From UKL13-2 sp040006575 (GTDB taxonomy: Bacteria > Pseudomonadota > Gammaproteobacteria > Burkholderiales > Usitatibacteraceae), in assembly GCA_040006575.1 (NCBI GenBank), contig JBDTWS010000126.1:1-11988 (forward strand): DNA of 11,988 nucleotides, written 5' to 3'. Of this stretch, positions 1 through 6,655 are shown piece after piece. Position 1 is the first letter of the stretch, and every line of letters begins with the position of its first letter. The notes under the pieces were generated by a model. The model did not search any database. It saw nothing but the letters and a program-made list of their open reading frames with translations, and was not told the origin of the DNA. A program made the position numbers and the translations under genes.

Positions 1-98
1 CTTCGCCTCTCCTCGCTTCGCATTTCCCGGCGGCTCATTCGGGTTCGCCGATTCAACCCCATCCCATATCCCAATACGTAAGCCTTTCGTAAGGTGGG

Positions 99-137
99 GC
101 CATGCATAGTCTTGGGCATGGCAGCGGGCTGTTTTTT
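99..137 (+). terminator. Weak hairpin followed by T-tract
   Basis: The 7-bp perfect stem GCCATGC/GCATGGC has a 10-nt loop. A run of six T begins nine nucleotides after the stem. The gap between stem and T-run is too long for a classical intrinsic terminator, so it may instead be a regulatory inverted repeat upstream of the pilin gene. Confidence 0.2.
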
Positions 138-286
138 GTGGTGCGTTTGTAAGCGCCGCTTGAAAGTACCGGGTGAATCGAGTGTCTGCGAGTCGCACGA
201 TGCTCCCGCCGCCGACACATGCCGCTACCGACACCCGCTTTCGCATTGATCGCCACACCGACTCGCGTGACCCGTTTCTTCAAACC

Positions 287-291
287 AAGGA
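287..291 (+). promoter_or_regulatory. Shine-Dalgarno deciding the pilin GTG start
   Basis: AAGGA lies five nucleotides before the GTG at 297. It decides in favour of this start over the in-frame ATG at 219, which has no such site. The resulting leader is short and hydrophilic, as expected of a type IV prepilin. Confidence 0.7.
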
Positions 292-296
292 CTTCC

Positions 297-755
297 GTGA
301 ACCGCACACAATATCAACGGGGTTTCACCCTGATCGAATTGCTGATCGTCATCGCCATCATCGCCATTCTCAGCGCGATGGCCGTTGCCAACTACCGTGA
401 TTACATCACGCGCTCGAAACTGCAGGAGCCGGCCGCCGTGCTAAGTGATCTTCGCGCAAAGCTTGAACTTTACTATCTCGACAATCGCCACTACGGCGCC
501 GCGCCCGCATGCGGTATAGCGATGCCTGCCGGCGGCGAGGCCAAGTACTTTACCTATACCTGCAACAGCACCGCAGCCAACGCGCTGGGAGCGCAGGGCT
601 ATTTCATCGTCGCCGCCGGCGTGCCAAGCGCCGGCATGGATCATTTTATTTTGCAGATCGACCAGTCCAACGTCAGGAGAACGTTGGATGTGCAACCAGG
701 TTGGGCGCTTCCATCGACAGCCTGCTGGGTGCAAAACAAATCCGGTGCGTGCTGA
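297..755 (+). CDS. Type IV pilin-like protein (PilE-type)
   Basis: This 152-aa prepilin is a structural or minor subunit of a type IV pilus or a type II secretion pseudopilus. From GTG 297 the leader is MNRTQYQRG. Then comes the classic prepilin site G/FTLIELLIVIAIIAIL, with the Gly-Phe cleavage point and Glu at mature position 5, for cleavage and N-methylation by the prepilin peptidase (PilD). The hydrophobic helix continues into a polar helix (YRDYITRSKLQEP). The globular part ends in TACWVQNKSGAC, a cysteine pair suited to the C-terminal disulfide loop, and two further cysteines (PACG, YTCNS) may form a second. Length and C-terminus fit PilE-like pilins of beta- and gammaproteobacteria. 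An in-frame ATG at 219 would add 26 residues before the leader and is unlikely. No other pilus gene is in the window, so I do not assign a specific symbol. Confidence 0.9.
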   Translation: MNRTQYQRGFTLIELLIVIAIIAILSAMAVANYRDYITRSKLQEPAAVLSDLRAKLELYYLDNRHYGAAPACGIAMPAGGEAKYFTYTCNSTAANALGAQGYFIVAAGVPSAGMDHFILQIDQSNVRRTLDVQPGWALPSTACWVQNKSGAC

Positions 756-810
756 TTCATGCCGCATTCACACCTCGGCACTTTCAAATAACCGTTTACA
801 AAGGTGGCGA

Positions 811-1746
811 ATGAACACGCTGGCAATTGATAGCGATCTCGACTGGAACACCGATGTCCCAGTCACACCTAATTCTCTCGCAATGCGATTCCTGGAAGGT
901 TGGTGCTCGAGCTTCAATCGCCTGTCTATTTATCAGCACCGGCGCGGGCCGAAAGCTGGAATCGATAGCAGCAAGATATCTTTTGCGCAAGCCAGGAAAT
1001 TCCGGCACGGCATCGGCCCCCCCGTAGTACTTGTCGTCGAAGACAAGATGGACCTGGGGTTCGGAGATATCACCATGCGCCTGGTCGAAAGAATTCGCCG
1101 CGAAGGTTTCAACGCGCTGCAACGGGAGGACTGGCCCATGTTGATTACCGGCCTGACCGAGAATTTTCCGTCAAACCTGGAGCCGGTCTTTTTGCGCGGC
1201 GACGCCGCCGGTCAGTTCGATCGTTATGTCAACCGCTACAGCCAGTGCGCCGACACGGATGAACTCTTCCAGCAATGGGAAAAATGGCTGGGCGTTTTCG
1301 ATATCGTACGAACGGGCATCCCGACATTGAAGTCCGGGGATTTCAGAGGACTTCGCCTGTCGCCGCTGGGACAACGAATCTTGATGCAGTGTTTTTTCCC
1401 GTTGACGATTTCCCAACCGCTGTTTCATACCGCGAGCAATCCGATCGGGCTACTGAACTGCGGCCCGCAGGGCCTGTATTTCGCGGTGGCGCTGTCGCCG
1501 ACGCAAGCCGTGGTGTCCCTTCCGCAACCATCCACGCAACTGGGTTTTTGCCAGCTGCCTTCGCGAATTCTCGCGAATTTCGTCAACACACTTGTAGCCG
1601 CGCGTTCGCGTTACATATTTGCGGACAGGGATGTCTCGGCCGTGTTGAGTGTTGATGATTTCGGCTGGCAAAACCAGCCGGAATGCGAAGCGGGCGTGAA
1701 AGCGGTGTTTGAGCGCATTTTCATCGGCAAGCACGCTGTGGCCTAG
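811..1746 (+). CDS. Uncharacterised 311-aa protein, possibly DUF4238-like
   Basis: ATG 811 is preceded by AAGGTGG at 801-807, a good ribosome binding site; in-frame sequence upstream to 688 overlaps the pilin gene and is not needed. The product is soluble, with no signal peptide or membrane helix. I do not recognise it with certainty. Three stretches resemble, in order, the DUF4238 layout: an N-terminal RFLEGWCSSFNRLSIYQHRRG (compare LRxFA followed by a 'vyd' strand), a middle FHTASNPIGLLNC then GLYFAVALSPTQAVVSL (compare 'sDNPvvl' and 'fPLSp'), and a C-terminal ANFVNTLVAARSRYIFA (compare 'lNxxxaxxAxryvys'). That assignment is from memory of the family pattern. The function of DUF4238 is unknown. 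The gap to the pilin gene is 55 bp without a terminator, so both may share a transcript, but a role in pili is only a guess. Confidence 0.75.
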   Translation: MNTLAIDSDLDWNTDVPVTPNSLAMRFLEGWCSSFNRLSIYQHRRGPKAGIDSSKISFAQARKFRHGIGPPVVLVVEDKMDLGFGDITMRLVERIRREGFNALQREDWPMLITGLTENFPSNLEPVFLRGDAAGQFDRYVNRYSQCADTDELFQQWEKWLGVFDIVRTGIPTLKSGDFRGLRLSPLGQRILMQCFFPLTISQPLFHTASNPIGLLNCGPQGLYFAVALSPTQAVVSLPQPSTQLGFCQLPSRILANFVNTLVAARSRYIFADRDVSAVLSVDDFGWQNQPECEAGVKAVFERIFIGKHAVA

Positions 1747-1803
1747 GCGTTTACATTGGTATTGGGCATGCGCGGTAGATGATGACGCATTGCCTGCCGC
1801 GCA

Positions 1804-1823
1804 ACGTGCGGTGTCGCGCACGT
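1804..1823. terminator. Hairpin between convergent genes
   Basis: A perfect 7-bp inverted repeat ACGTGCG/CGCACGT has a 6-nt loop and sits in the 90-bp gap between two convergent genes. Neither side carries a good T-run, so it may be a weak or factor-assisted terminator. The position is its main support. Confidence 0.3.
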
Positions 1824-1836
1824 ACGGAACATCGTT

Positions 1837-3612
1837 TCAGGGCCTGTGATCGGGCAGGTGTGCAACGCTGGCGAGGGTCCTGGCCACCTGCACCAGCCCG
1901 CAGCCGTATACCGGGTCGCGCCCTTCCAATCCGAGGTCCCTGGCGTTTTCACAGAGCTGTGATATCACGGATTTCGCGTCCATGTGCGGAGCGCGGGCAA
2001 CCATCAGCGCCACAACACCCGCGACGATGGCCGCCGAAAAGGACGTGCCGGTCACATATCGGCCACCTTGCGCATCCGGCACCCAGATATCAACACCGGG
2101 CGCGGTAATGCCGATGTAGCGGCCCTGGTTGGCGCCAGGGAAAATACGATCCAGCGCATCGCTTGCCGTCACTGCCAGCACGCCGGGATACGCGGCGGGA
2201 TAGGTGGGCGCCGCGTCGGGGCCACTGTTGCCGGCTGCGGCGACGATTACGATATTGCGCCTGAGCAACCTGGCGATGGCACCCGCCATGATTTCATCGC
2301 CTGGCCCGCCCAGGCTGAGATTGATGATTCGTACGTCTTCGCTGGCGAGCCAGTCAAGCGAACGCACCAGCGCCGCGGTGTTGGTGGAAGTTTCGCCGCC
2401 TTTCTCCTGCATGATCGACGCCACATACAATTTGGCACCCGCGCCCGGACCAGCGAAATGCTGGACCGCGAGTGATCCCGCAATAAGTGTCGCAATCGCG
2501 GTGCCATGGCCCGGATCAGCCGGGCGGTCGGGGGCACCCAGGAAATCCCGCGCATTTACGCGGGCGCCCGTCAGTGCAGCGGTAGGCAGCACAGCGCTGT
2601 CGACCATGCCGATGCGAACTTCGGAAGGCAGGCGCAATCCGGGCGGCAGGTCGATCTTCTGGGGAAAGTAGGTCCTCGCGGATTTTGTGTCGGCCGCAGC
2701 CGGTGCGGCGAGCGAATGGTAACGTGCGTTGAAATCCACCTGCCAGTCGGGAAATCTCGCCAGCAGGATGGTGCGCAAGCGGTTCGCCTCTGCCTGTGAT
2801 TTGAGCTTGTACGTGGCGAGCGTTCCGCCCAAAAGTTTCAGCGCGGATTGCGCTGCTGGTTTGATGCCGAACTCACGCTCAAGCAGCATGCGGCCGTAGC
2901 TGGCGAGTGCGATCTCTTTCCAGTAGACAACAAGTTCGCCGCGTTCAATTGCAACTGGTGCGAACGCCTTTGTGTGTGGCATCGGTGCCGTGGCAACAGC
3001 CGATTTGCCGCCGGCGTCGTGCATGTTGATCGGCGGCGCACCAGACTTTTCCTGGTAAAAAGCGGGAGAGATCGCGATGGGCATAGTCTGCCGAATCGGT
3101 ACGCGTTCGTTGCCGGTCTTGGCGCCTGGCGCAGAGACTTCTGTTCCTGTCCTGCCGGGCATGGTCGCTGGAGGTTTCGGCTTGTCCTGCGTGATCGCGC
3201 GGGGGGATTCAATTGCGGGCGACTGCGGCAACGGCAACATGACCGCAGCTTTCGGTATAACAGGGGCGGGCATGCCACGGTTTCCCTCAATGGGTTTTTT
3301 TTCGGCAAGCGGTGAAGCAGTGGGCGAGTTCCGCGAAGCAAGGTTAGCGGGAGAGCTGGTTCCAATGCTGCTGTGCCGCGACGCCGGTCCAGGCTGAGGC
3401 TTGCTTGAAGGTGGGTTGCGGCGTATTCCGTCGTTCGGTGCGGCCTCGCGAGCGGAATTCTCGGGCGGCATTGCTCTTTCGCCAAGCGCCGTGCATGTCG
3501 CCCCATTTACACGATCCTTGCAAGACTCTTCCAGCGGCGTTGCCCTGCATACAGGCGCTGACACGATAAGCAGGATTACCAGGCAGCTTCTGCTACGGTC
3601 AATCCAGGCCAT
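1837..3612 (-). CDS. Secreted subtilisin-like serine protease (S8)
   Basis: This 591-aa secreted endopeptidase belongs to family S8. From ATG 3612 the N-terminus MAWIDRSRSC then LVILLIVSAPVCRA is a good Sec signal peptide. An in-frame TTG at 3648 would add 12 residues and is the alternative start. Residues about 28-215 are a long Pro/Ala/Ser-rich, low-complexity stretch with no recognisable domain. Residues about 225-300 look like an I9-type propeptide. The protease domain follows: catalytic Asp338 in RIGMVDSAV, His369 in GHGTAIATLIAG, oxyanion Asn462 in AAAGNSG, and catalytic Ser524 in GTSFSAAIVAG. The usual Pro-His after the serine motif (GTSxAAPHVAG) is changed to Ala-Ile, but the triad is intact. 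The start overlaps the end of the upstream anti-sigma-like gene by 14 nt, so the two are probably translationally coupled. The substrate is unknown. Confidence 0.9.
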   Translation of the reverse strand: MAWIDRSRSCLVILLIVSAPVCRATPLEESCKDRVNGATCTALGERAMPPENSAREAAPNDGIRRNPPSSKPQPGPASRHSSIGTSSPANLASRNSPTASPLAEKKPIEGNRGMPAPVIPKAAVMLPLPQSPAIESPRAITQDKPKPPATMPGRTGTEVSAPGAKTGNERVPIRQTMPIAISPAFYQEKSGAPPINMHDAGGKSAVATAPMPHTKAFAPVAIERGELVVYWKEIALASYGRMLLEREFGIKPAAQSALKLLGGTLATYKLKSQAEANRLRTILLARFPDWQVDFNARYHSLAAPAAADTKSARTYFPQKIDLPPGLRLPSEVRIGMVDSAVLPTAALTGARVNARDFLGAPDRPADPGHGTAIATLIAGSLAVQHFAGPGAGAKLYVASIMQEKGGETSTNTAALVRSLDWLASEDVRIINLSLGGPGDEIMAGAIARLLRRNIVIVAAAGNSGPDAAPTYPAAYPGVLAVTASDALDRIFPGANQGRYIGITAPGVDIWVPDAQGGRYVTGTSFSAAIVAGVVALMVARAPHMDAKSVISQLCENARDLGLEGRDPVYGCGLVQVARTLASVAHLPDHRP

Positions 3613-4300
3613 AGTTCTGCATCGCGTTGAGCGAAGATACTTTTTCAACCACGGATTTCTGATCCATCAGCTGTTTGCCCGCCAATGCGGCACCGTCCGC
3701 GGGAACGGCAATGGTGTAGACCCCTAGTGCGCCGGGTCCGCCGACAATTTCGGCGTGTGTGGAATTCAAAATCTTGCGAATCTGTGCTTCTTGTGCTGCC
3801 GGACGGAACGTCACCTGCAGCAGCAAGGATTTGCCGGCGCCGCCAAACGTCTCCATCGAACCCAACGGCGCAAGACTTGCCGGCATGGAAGGATTCGGCC
3901 AGTTTGCAAATGAAAACAGGACGACAGATTGCGCAACCAGCAGTGAGGCGGCGATGGCGAACGCGGCCTTGTAGCGAGAGTCCGGCCACTTCATGCCGAG
4001 CTTGAAAGGCAACAGCCGGCCAATCCTTCCGGCCCGCGTCATGGCCAATACACAGGCAAGGGATTTTCCTGTATCAAACTTGATGGCGTCAGTCTTGATT
4101 TCGCCGGGCGCGTTGGAAGCAATGCCGTCGGTCAGTTTTATGCTGAGATCGCATAGCCACAGCAACTCAGCGCGGATTTCCGTGGAGTTCTCGGCAATGC
4201 GTTCAACGCGCGCACGTCCTTCGTTCTCCAGCGTGCCGTTCACGTACCACGGCAGCAGATCCCACACATCACTTTCAACTTTTTGCACAGAGGTGTTCAT
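3599..4300 (-). CDS. Anti-sigma-like single-pass membrane protein
   Basis: This 233-aa protein starts at ATG 4300, with GGGGAC upstream as a fair ribosome binding site. An in-frame extension to 4375 lacks support. The N-terminus (residues 11-24, DVWDLLPWYVNGTL) matches the first helix of ZAS-type anti-sigma factors that bind ECF sigma factors. However, the usual His and CxxC zinc ligands are missing: Asp stands where His is expected and the second helix has a single Cys50, so zinc binding is unlikely. A membrane helix spans about residues 112-131 (AAFAIAASLLVAQSVVLFSF). The periplasmic part, residues 158-225, contains LLLQVTFRPAAQEAQIRKIL and EIVGGPGALGVYTIAVP, reminiscent of S8 protease propeptides and often seen in such anti-sigma proteins. 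The S8 protease gene overlaps its 3' end. The cognate sigma factor gene is usually directly upstream, but none is present. Confidence 0.8.
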   Translation of the reverse strand: MNTSVQKVESDVWDLLPWYVNGTLENEGRARVERIAENSTEIRAELLWLCDLSIKLTDGIASNAPGEIKTDAIKFDTGKSLACVLAMTRAGRIGRLLPFKLGMKWPDSRYKAAFAIAASLLVAQSVVLFSFANWPNPSMPASLAPLGSMETFGGAGKSLLLQVTFRPAAQEAQIRKILNSTHAEIVGGPGALGVYTIAVPADGAALAGKQLMDQKSVVEKVSSLNAMQNYGLD

Positions 4301-4564
4301 TATTGGTGTCCCCGGTCGAAACGAAAGTCGCGGCTGGTTTCGGACACGTTGCCAACGCATTGTTACCGCCCGCATTGCAAACCTGTCGCCGCATTTATTT
4401 TCAAAAAAAAGTATCTTCTTTTCCCGAATGGCAGCACGCGGAATTCAATGAATCAACGCAGGAAACGCTTGCTGGAAACTACTGCAGTGAATTAGTGCGG
4501 TGCCATGGTTCGAGCTTGGTCGCGCAGGCTATGTACGCGGTTCAAAAGCGGGAGAGGGCGCGAC

Positions 4565-4584
4565 AAAAGCCCGCGCTATCGGGC
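4565..4584 (-). terminator. Short GC hairpin with T4 (minus strand)
   Basis: Read on the minus strand, GCCCG, a 6-nt loop, CGGGC and then TTTTG form a compact 5-bp GC stem plus U-run. It lies about 250 bp downstream of the SRPBCC stop codon and would end the ArsR/SRPBCC transcript before the anti-sigma gene. The stem is short, hence moderate confidence. Confidence 0.45.
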
Positions 4585-4604
4585 GCAACTAAATTATTCG
4601 CGCC

Positions 4605-4625
4605 ATTTCGCGTTTCGCATTTCGC
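4605..4625. repeat. Three tandem 7-mers (A/G)TTTCGC
   Basis: ATTTCGC, GTTTCGC and ATTTCGC follow one another without spacers. A related string, CTTCGCATTTC, occurs near position 17-27. No function is known to me; it may be part of a dispersed intergenic repeat. Confidence 0.4.
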
Positions 4626-4834
4626 CGATCGATAAACGCGACGTGAACCTCGGCAATTGCGCGGCGAATCCCGAAATGAAATCAGGATTTCATCAGCAGT
4701 ATTTCCAGCCGGTCAAGCCGCTGGCCCCACACGAGCTTCCACTGCCATCCCCATTGCGTTGCGTTGTGCGTTGGCGTGCGCTGAGCGAGCGGTTGGCGAC
4801 GCTGCAAACAGAAGAGAATGTCGAACAACATTCC

Positions 4835-5314
4835 TTACGGCCTCACATGTGCGGTCAGGCGATCGAGCAGCTCGCTCCATCCCTCGCTCCAACCCTGCTG
4901 GTTTTCACTATCGAAGGGTGTGGCGAGATCGCAGCTGATATCGATGCGCGTCTTGCCGCCTTCTTCCGAGAACAGGATGGTATGCGTACCGTCCAGCATG
5001 ACGTTTCCGCCTGCGGTGCATTTTTCGTAGAAAACGATGCGTTCTGGTGTGACGATTTCGCGGAATACGCGCCGTACCCGTATCTCACTGCCGTCGGGCA
5101 TGGCAAGGTCGATGTTCCATTCCCCGCCGGGCAGGAAATCCATTGTCATTTTTTCTGTTTTCAACGCCGCAAGAAAGCACCAGCGCGCAATATGTTCCGG
5201 CGTGGTCCAAGCCGAAAACACCAACGGGCGCGGTGCATCGATAAGCCGCGTAATGACGGGACGGTCTGCAGTCCCCGCAGCTTTGGAAGTACTACTTCTT
5301 CTTGCGTCGTCCAT
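4835..5314 (-). CDS. SRPBCC / AHSA1-domain protein
   Basis: This 159-aa protein belongs to the START/Bet v1-like superfamily in the activator-of-Hsp90-ATPase-1-like (AHSA1) group, whose fold makes a hydrophobic ligand cavity; the ligands are usually unknown. The pattern is typical: an N-terminal strand ITRLIDAPRPLVFSAWTTPEHIARW, then FLPGGEWNIDLAMPDG, a central VFREIVTPERIVF, and a C-terminal helix QGWSEGWSELLDRL. ATG 5314 has GAGGAG seven nucleotides upstream. Longer in-frame sequence to 5434 overlaps the arsR-type gene and lacks a better site. It overlaps the regulator gene by 23 nt, so the two are coupled. ArsR-SRPBCC pairs are common in bacteria, and the regulator is presumed to control both. 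Confidence 0.9.
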   Translation of the reverse strand: MDDARRSSTSKAAGTADRPVITRLIDAPRPLVFSAWTTPEHIARWCFLAALKTEKMTMDFLPGGEWNIDLAMPDGSEIRVRRVFREIVTPERIVFYEKCTAGGNVMLDGTHTILFSEEGGKTRIDISCDLATPFDSENQQGWSEGWSELLDRLTAHVRP

Positions 5315-5648
5315 GTTTTTTCTCCTCAATTTGCAATAGCCGCAGGTAGTCCTCAAGGCGGTCAAGGCTTTGTTCCCAGAATTGACGGTAATGCTCGATC
5401 CAGTGCGATGCATCCTGCAGCGGCTTGGCCTCAAGCTTGCACGGACGCCATTGCGCTTCGCGCCCGCGAGTGATCAGGCCGGCGCGCTCCAGCACCTTGA
5501 GATGCTTGGTAACGGCGGGCAAAGTCATTTCGAACGGTTCCGCCAGTTCGGTCACCGAAATCTCACCGGATGCCAGCCGCGCCAGGATGGCCCGGCGCGT
5601 GGGATTGGCCAGTGCGGCAAACGTATTACTTAGCTGATCAGAAGCCAT
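5292..5648 (-). CDS. ArsR-family winged-helix transcriptional repressor
   Basis: This 118-aa DNA-binding protein opens with FAALANPTRRAILARLASGE, the ArsR family signature. A helix-turn-helix follows at residues 31-59 (SVTELAEPFEMTLPAVTKHLKVLERAGLI), then a wing at about 60-73 (TRGREAQWRPCKLE). The ELCVCDL-type metal site of ArsR/SmtB sensors is absent, so it is probably not a metal sensor. The C-terminus ends in a basic tail, HGRRKKK, which overlaps the start of the SRPBCC gene; the ribosome binding site of that gene is inside this coding sequence. Start is ATG 5648, with only a weak Shine-Dalgarno. A strong promoter overlapped by an inverted repeat lies just upstream, suggesting autorepression. 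Confidence 0.93.
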   Translation of the reverse strand: MASDQLSNTFAALANPTRRAILARLASGEISVTELAEPFEMTLPAVTKHLKVLERAGLITRGREAQWRPCKLEAKPLQDASHWIEHYRQFWEQSLDRLEDYLRLLQIEEKKHGRRKKK

Positions 5649-5665
5649 GCTTTCGCGCCAAACCG

Positions 5666-5689
5666 GTATTTAACTAAATGGTAAAATAC
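5666..5689. promoter_or_regulatory. Candidate ArsR operator (24-bp inverted repeat)
   Basis: Arms GTATTTAACT (5666-5675) and GGTAAAATAC (5680-5689) match as an inverted repeat at eight of ten positions, around a 4-bp centre. A nested perfect repeat ATTTA/TAAAT lies at 5668-5679. The site covers the -10 box and the presumed start of transcription, the expected place for a repressor of this family. Binding is inferred, not shown. Confidence 0.55.
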
Positions 5690-5712
5690 GACGACCATCG
5701 CGTTGTTGTCAA
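5683..5712 (-). promoter_or_regulatory. Sigma-70 promoter of the ArsR/SRPBCC operon
   Basis: On the minus strand a perfect -35 box TTGACA (5712-5707) is followed by an 18-bp spacer and a -10 box TATTTT (5688-5683, four of six matches). Transcription would start near 5676, leaving a leader of about 27 nt before ATG 5648. Confidence 0.6.
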
Positions 5713-5829
5713 GTTTATTCGCCGTAAGAGTACCGGCTGCATTGACTTCACATCCATCGATACATTCCCGGCGCAGCACACCTATACTGCATTCTGCAAA
5801 ACCGGACCGATCCTGCAACAGGAAAAATC

Positions 5830-6531
5830 ATGCGCGTACGTGACACCAACTGGATGATGATCGAGGACTACCTCACGCGCGACGATCGCGCCGTGGTGCC
5901 GATCGGCTGCACCGAGCAGCATGCCTACCTGAGCCTGGCTGTGGATGCGATCCTCGCGGAAAATGTCGCCGTCGATGCGGCGGCCCCGCTGGGTGTCCCG
6001 GTCTTTCCTGTTCTGCCGTTCGGCCACACACCGACGTTCATGGCCTATCCCGGCACCATTTCATTGCGGCTCGAAACGCTGATCGCCGTGATGCGCGATA
6101 TGCTCGACAGCCTGGCCACGCATGGTTTCAAGCGCATCGTCATCGTCAATGGCCATGGCGGCAATGCGCCCGTGGGAAATTTCCTCGGTGAGTGGATGGC
6201 CGACCACCCGGACGTGAAGGTGAAATTTTACAACTGGTGGAATGCCCCGCGCACATGGGCGAAAGTGCAGGCGATCGATCCTGTCGCCTCGCACGCATCG
6301 TGGATGGAAAATTTTCGGGCGACGCGTCTCGCCGGCGTGGTGCAACCCACCCATCAACGTGAACCCATCGATCACGCCAGGCTGAAACTACTTAACCCGC
6401 AGCAAACGCGCGCGTACCTGGGCGATGGCAATTTTGCGGGTGTGTATGAAAAGCCCGATGAGGTGATGGATGCATTGTGGAAGGTCGCGGTCGAAGAGAC
6501 GCGAACATTGATCGAAGAAAACTGGGGTTAA
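5830..6531 (+). CDS. Creatininase-family amidohydrolase
   Basis: This 233-aa protein belongs to the creatininase family of metal-dependent amidohydrolases, which open cyclic amides such as creatinine and act on some cofactor-biosynthesis intermediates. ATG 5830 follows AGGA by six nucleotides. Family landmarks are PIGCTEQHAYLSLAVD (residues 24-39, where Glu29, His31 and Asp39 fit the metal-binding region), GHTPTFMAYPGTISL (65-79), IVIVNGHGGN (103-112, with His109) and SHASWMEN (154-161, in place of the usual HAGxxET). The EQHAYLSL form differs from the EQHGPHLP form of classical creatininases, so the substrate cannot be called. Length is near the family norm of about 240-260. Its promoter must lie in the 181-bp divergent gap; TATACT at 5783-5788 is a possible -10 box without a good -35. 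Confidence 0.88.
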   Translation: MRVRDTNWMMIEDYLTRDDRAVVPIGCTEQHAYLSLAVDAILAENVAVDAAAPLGVPVFPVLPFGHTPTFMAYPGTISLRLETLIAVMRDMLDSLATHGFKRIVIVNGHGGNAPVGNFLGEWMADHPDVKVKFYNWWNAPRTWAKVQAIDPVASHASWMENFRATRLAGVVQPTHQREPIDHARLKLLNPQQTRAYLGDGNFAGVYEKPDEVMDALWKVAVEETRTLIEENWG

Positions 6532-6655
6532 AGACCGTGCTTGCGCATTCTCCTGTTGCGATTGTGGCAGCAGGGATTTGTTGTTGCGCTCGCGGGGCTG
6601 CGATGCGAGCATGCTGCTTTCTGAATTCCAACATCTGCACGAACAAGGAACCGTC

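Larger units (their letters stand above)
1..296. other. Upstream region without a gene
   Basis: No supported coding sequence lies here; the short ORFs on both strands lack a ribosome binding site or recognisable motifs. It holds a pair of direct repeats CGTAAG at 77-82 and 88-93 (11-bp period, about one helical turn), a 7-bp inverted repeat GCCATGC/GCATGGC at 99-105 and 116-122, and a T6 tract at 132-137. The region precedes the pilin gene and should contain its promoter, but I could not pick convincing sigma-70 or sigma-54 boxes. Confidence 0.5.
4301..4834. other. 534-bp gap without a convincing gene
   Basis: No reading frame here has a ribosome binding site plus recognisable motifs. I looked on the minus strand for an ECF sigma factor or its remains next to the anti-sigma-like gene and recognised none. 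The region holds an A8 tract at 4403-4410, a terminator-like hairpin at 4565-4584, three tandem heptamers at 4605-4625, and a 7-bp A/T-rich inverted repeat ATGAAAT/ATTTCAT at 4676-4693. It should contain the promoter of the anti-sigma/protease unit, which I could not identify. Confidence 0.5.

Noticed and set aside
119..153. Sigma-54 promoter for the pilin gene (TGGCAG and TGGTGC strings)
   Set aside because: Neither string has a GC at the required -12 spacing after the GG, so the signature fails.
53..307. 84-codon minus-strand ORF opposite the pilin leader
   Set aside because: It has no motif and overlaps the pilin start region.
1984..2671. Long plus-strand ORFs opposite the S8 protease
   Set aside because: They are antisense shadows of a gene with an intact catalytic triad, and no motifs or ribosome binding sites were seen.
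4507..4560. tRNA-like GGTTCGA and GGTTCAA strings
   Set aside because: No matching acceptor, D or anticodon arms can be folded around them.
4505..5473. 322-codon plus-strand ORF
   Set aside because: It lies antisense to the SRPBCC and ArsR genes, both of which have clear family motifs, and its own translation shows none.
6588..6610. Inverted repeat GCTCGC/GCGAGC between the creatininase and PH-domain genes
   Set aside because: It has only a 6-bp stem with an 11-nt loop and no T-run, which is easily chance in GC-rich DNA.
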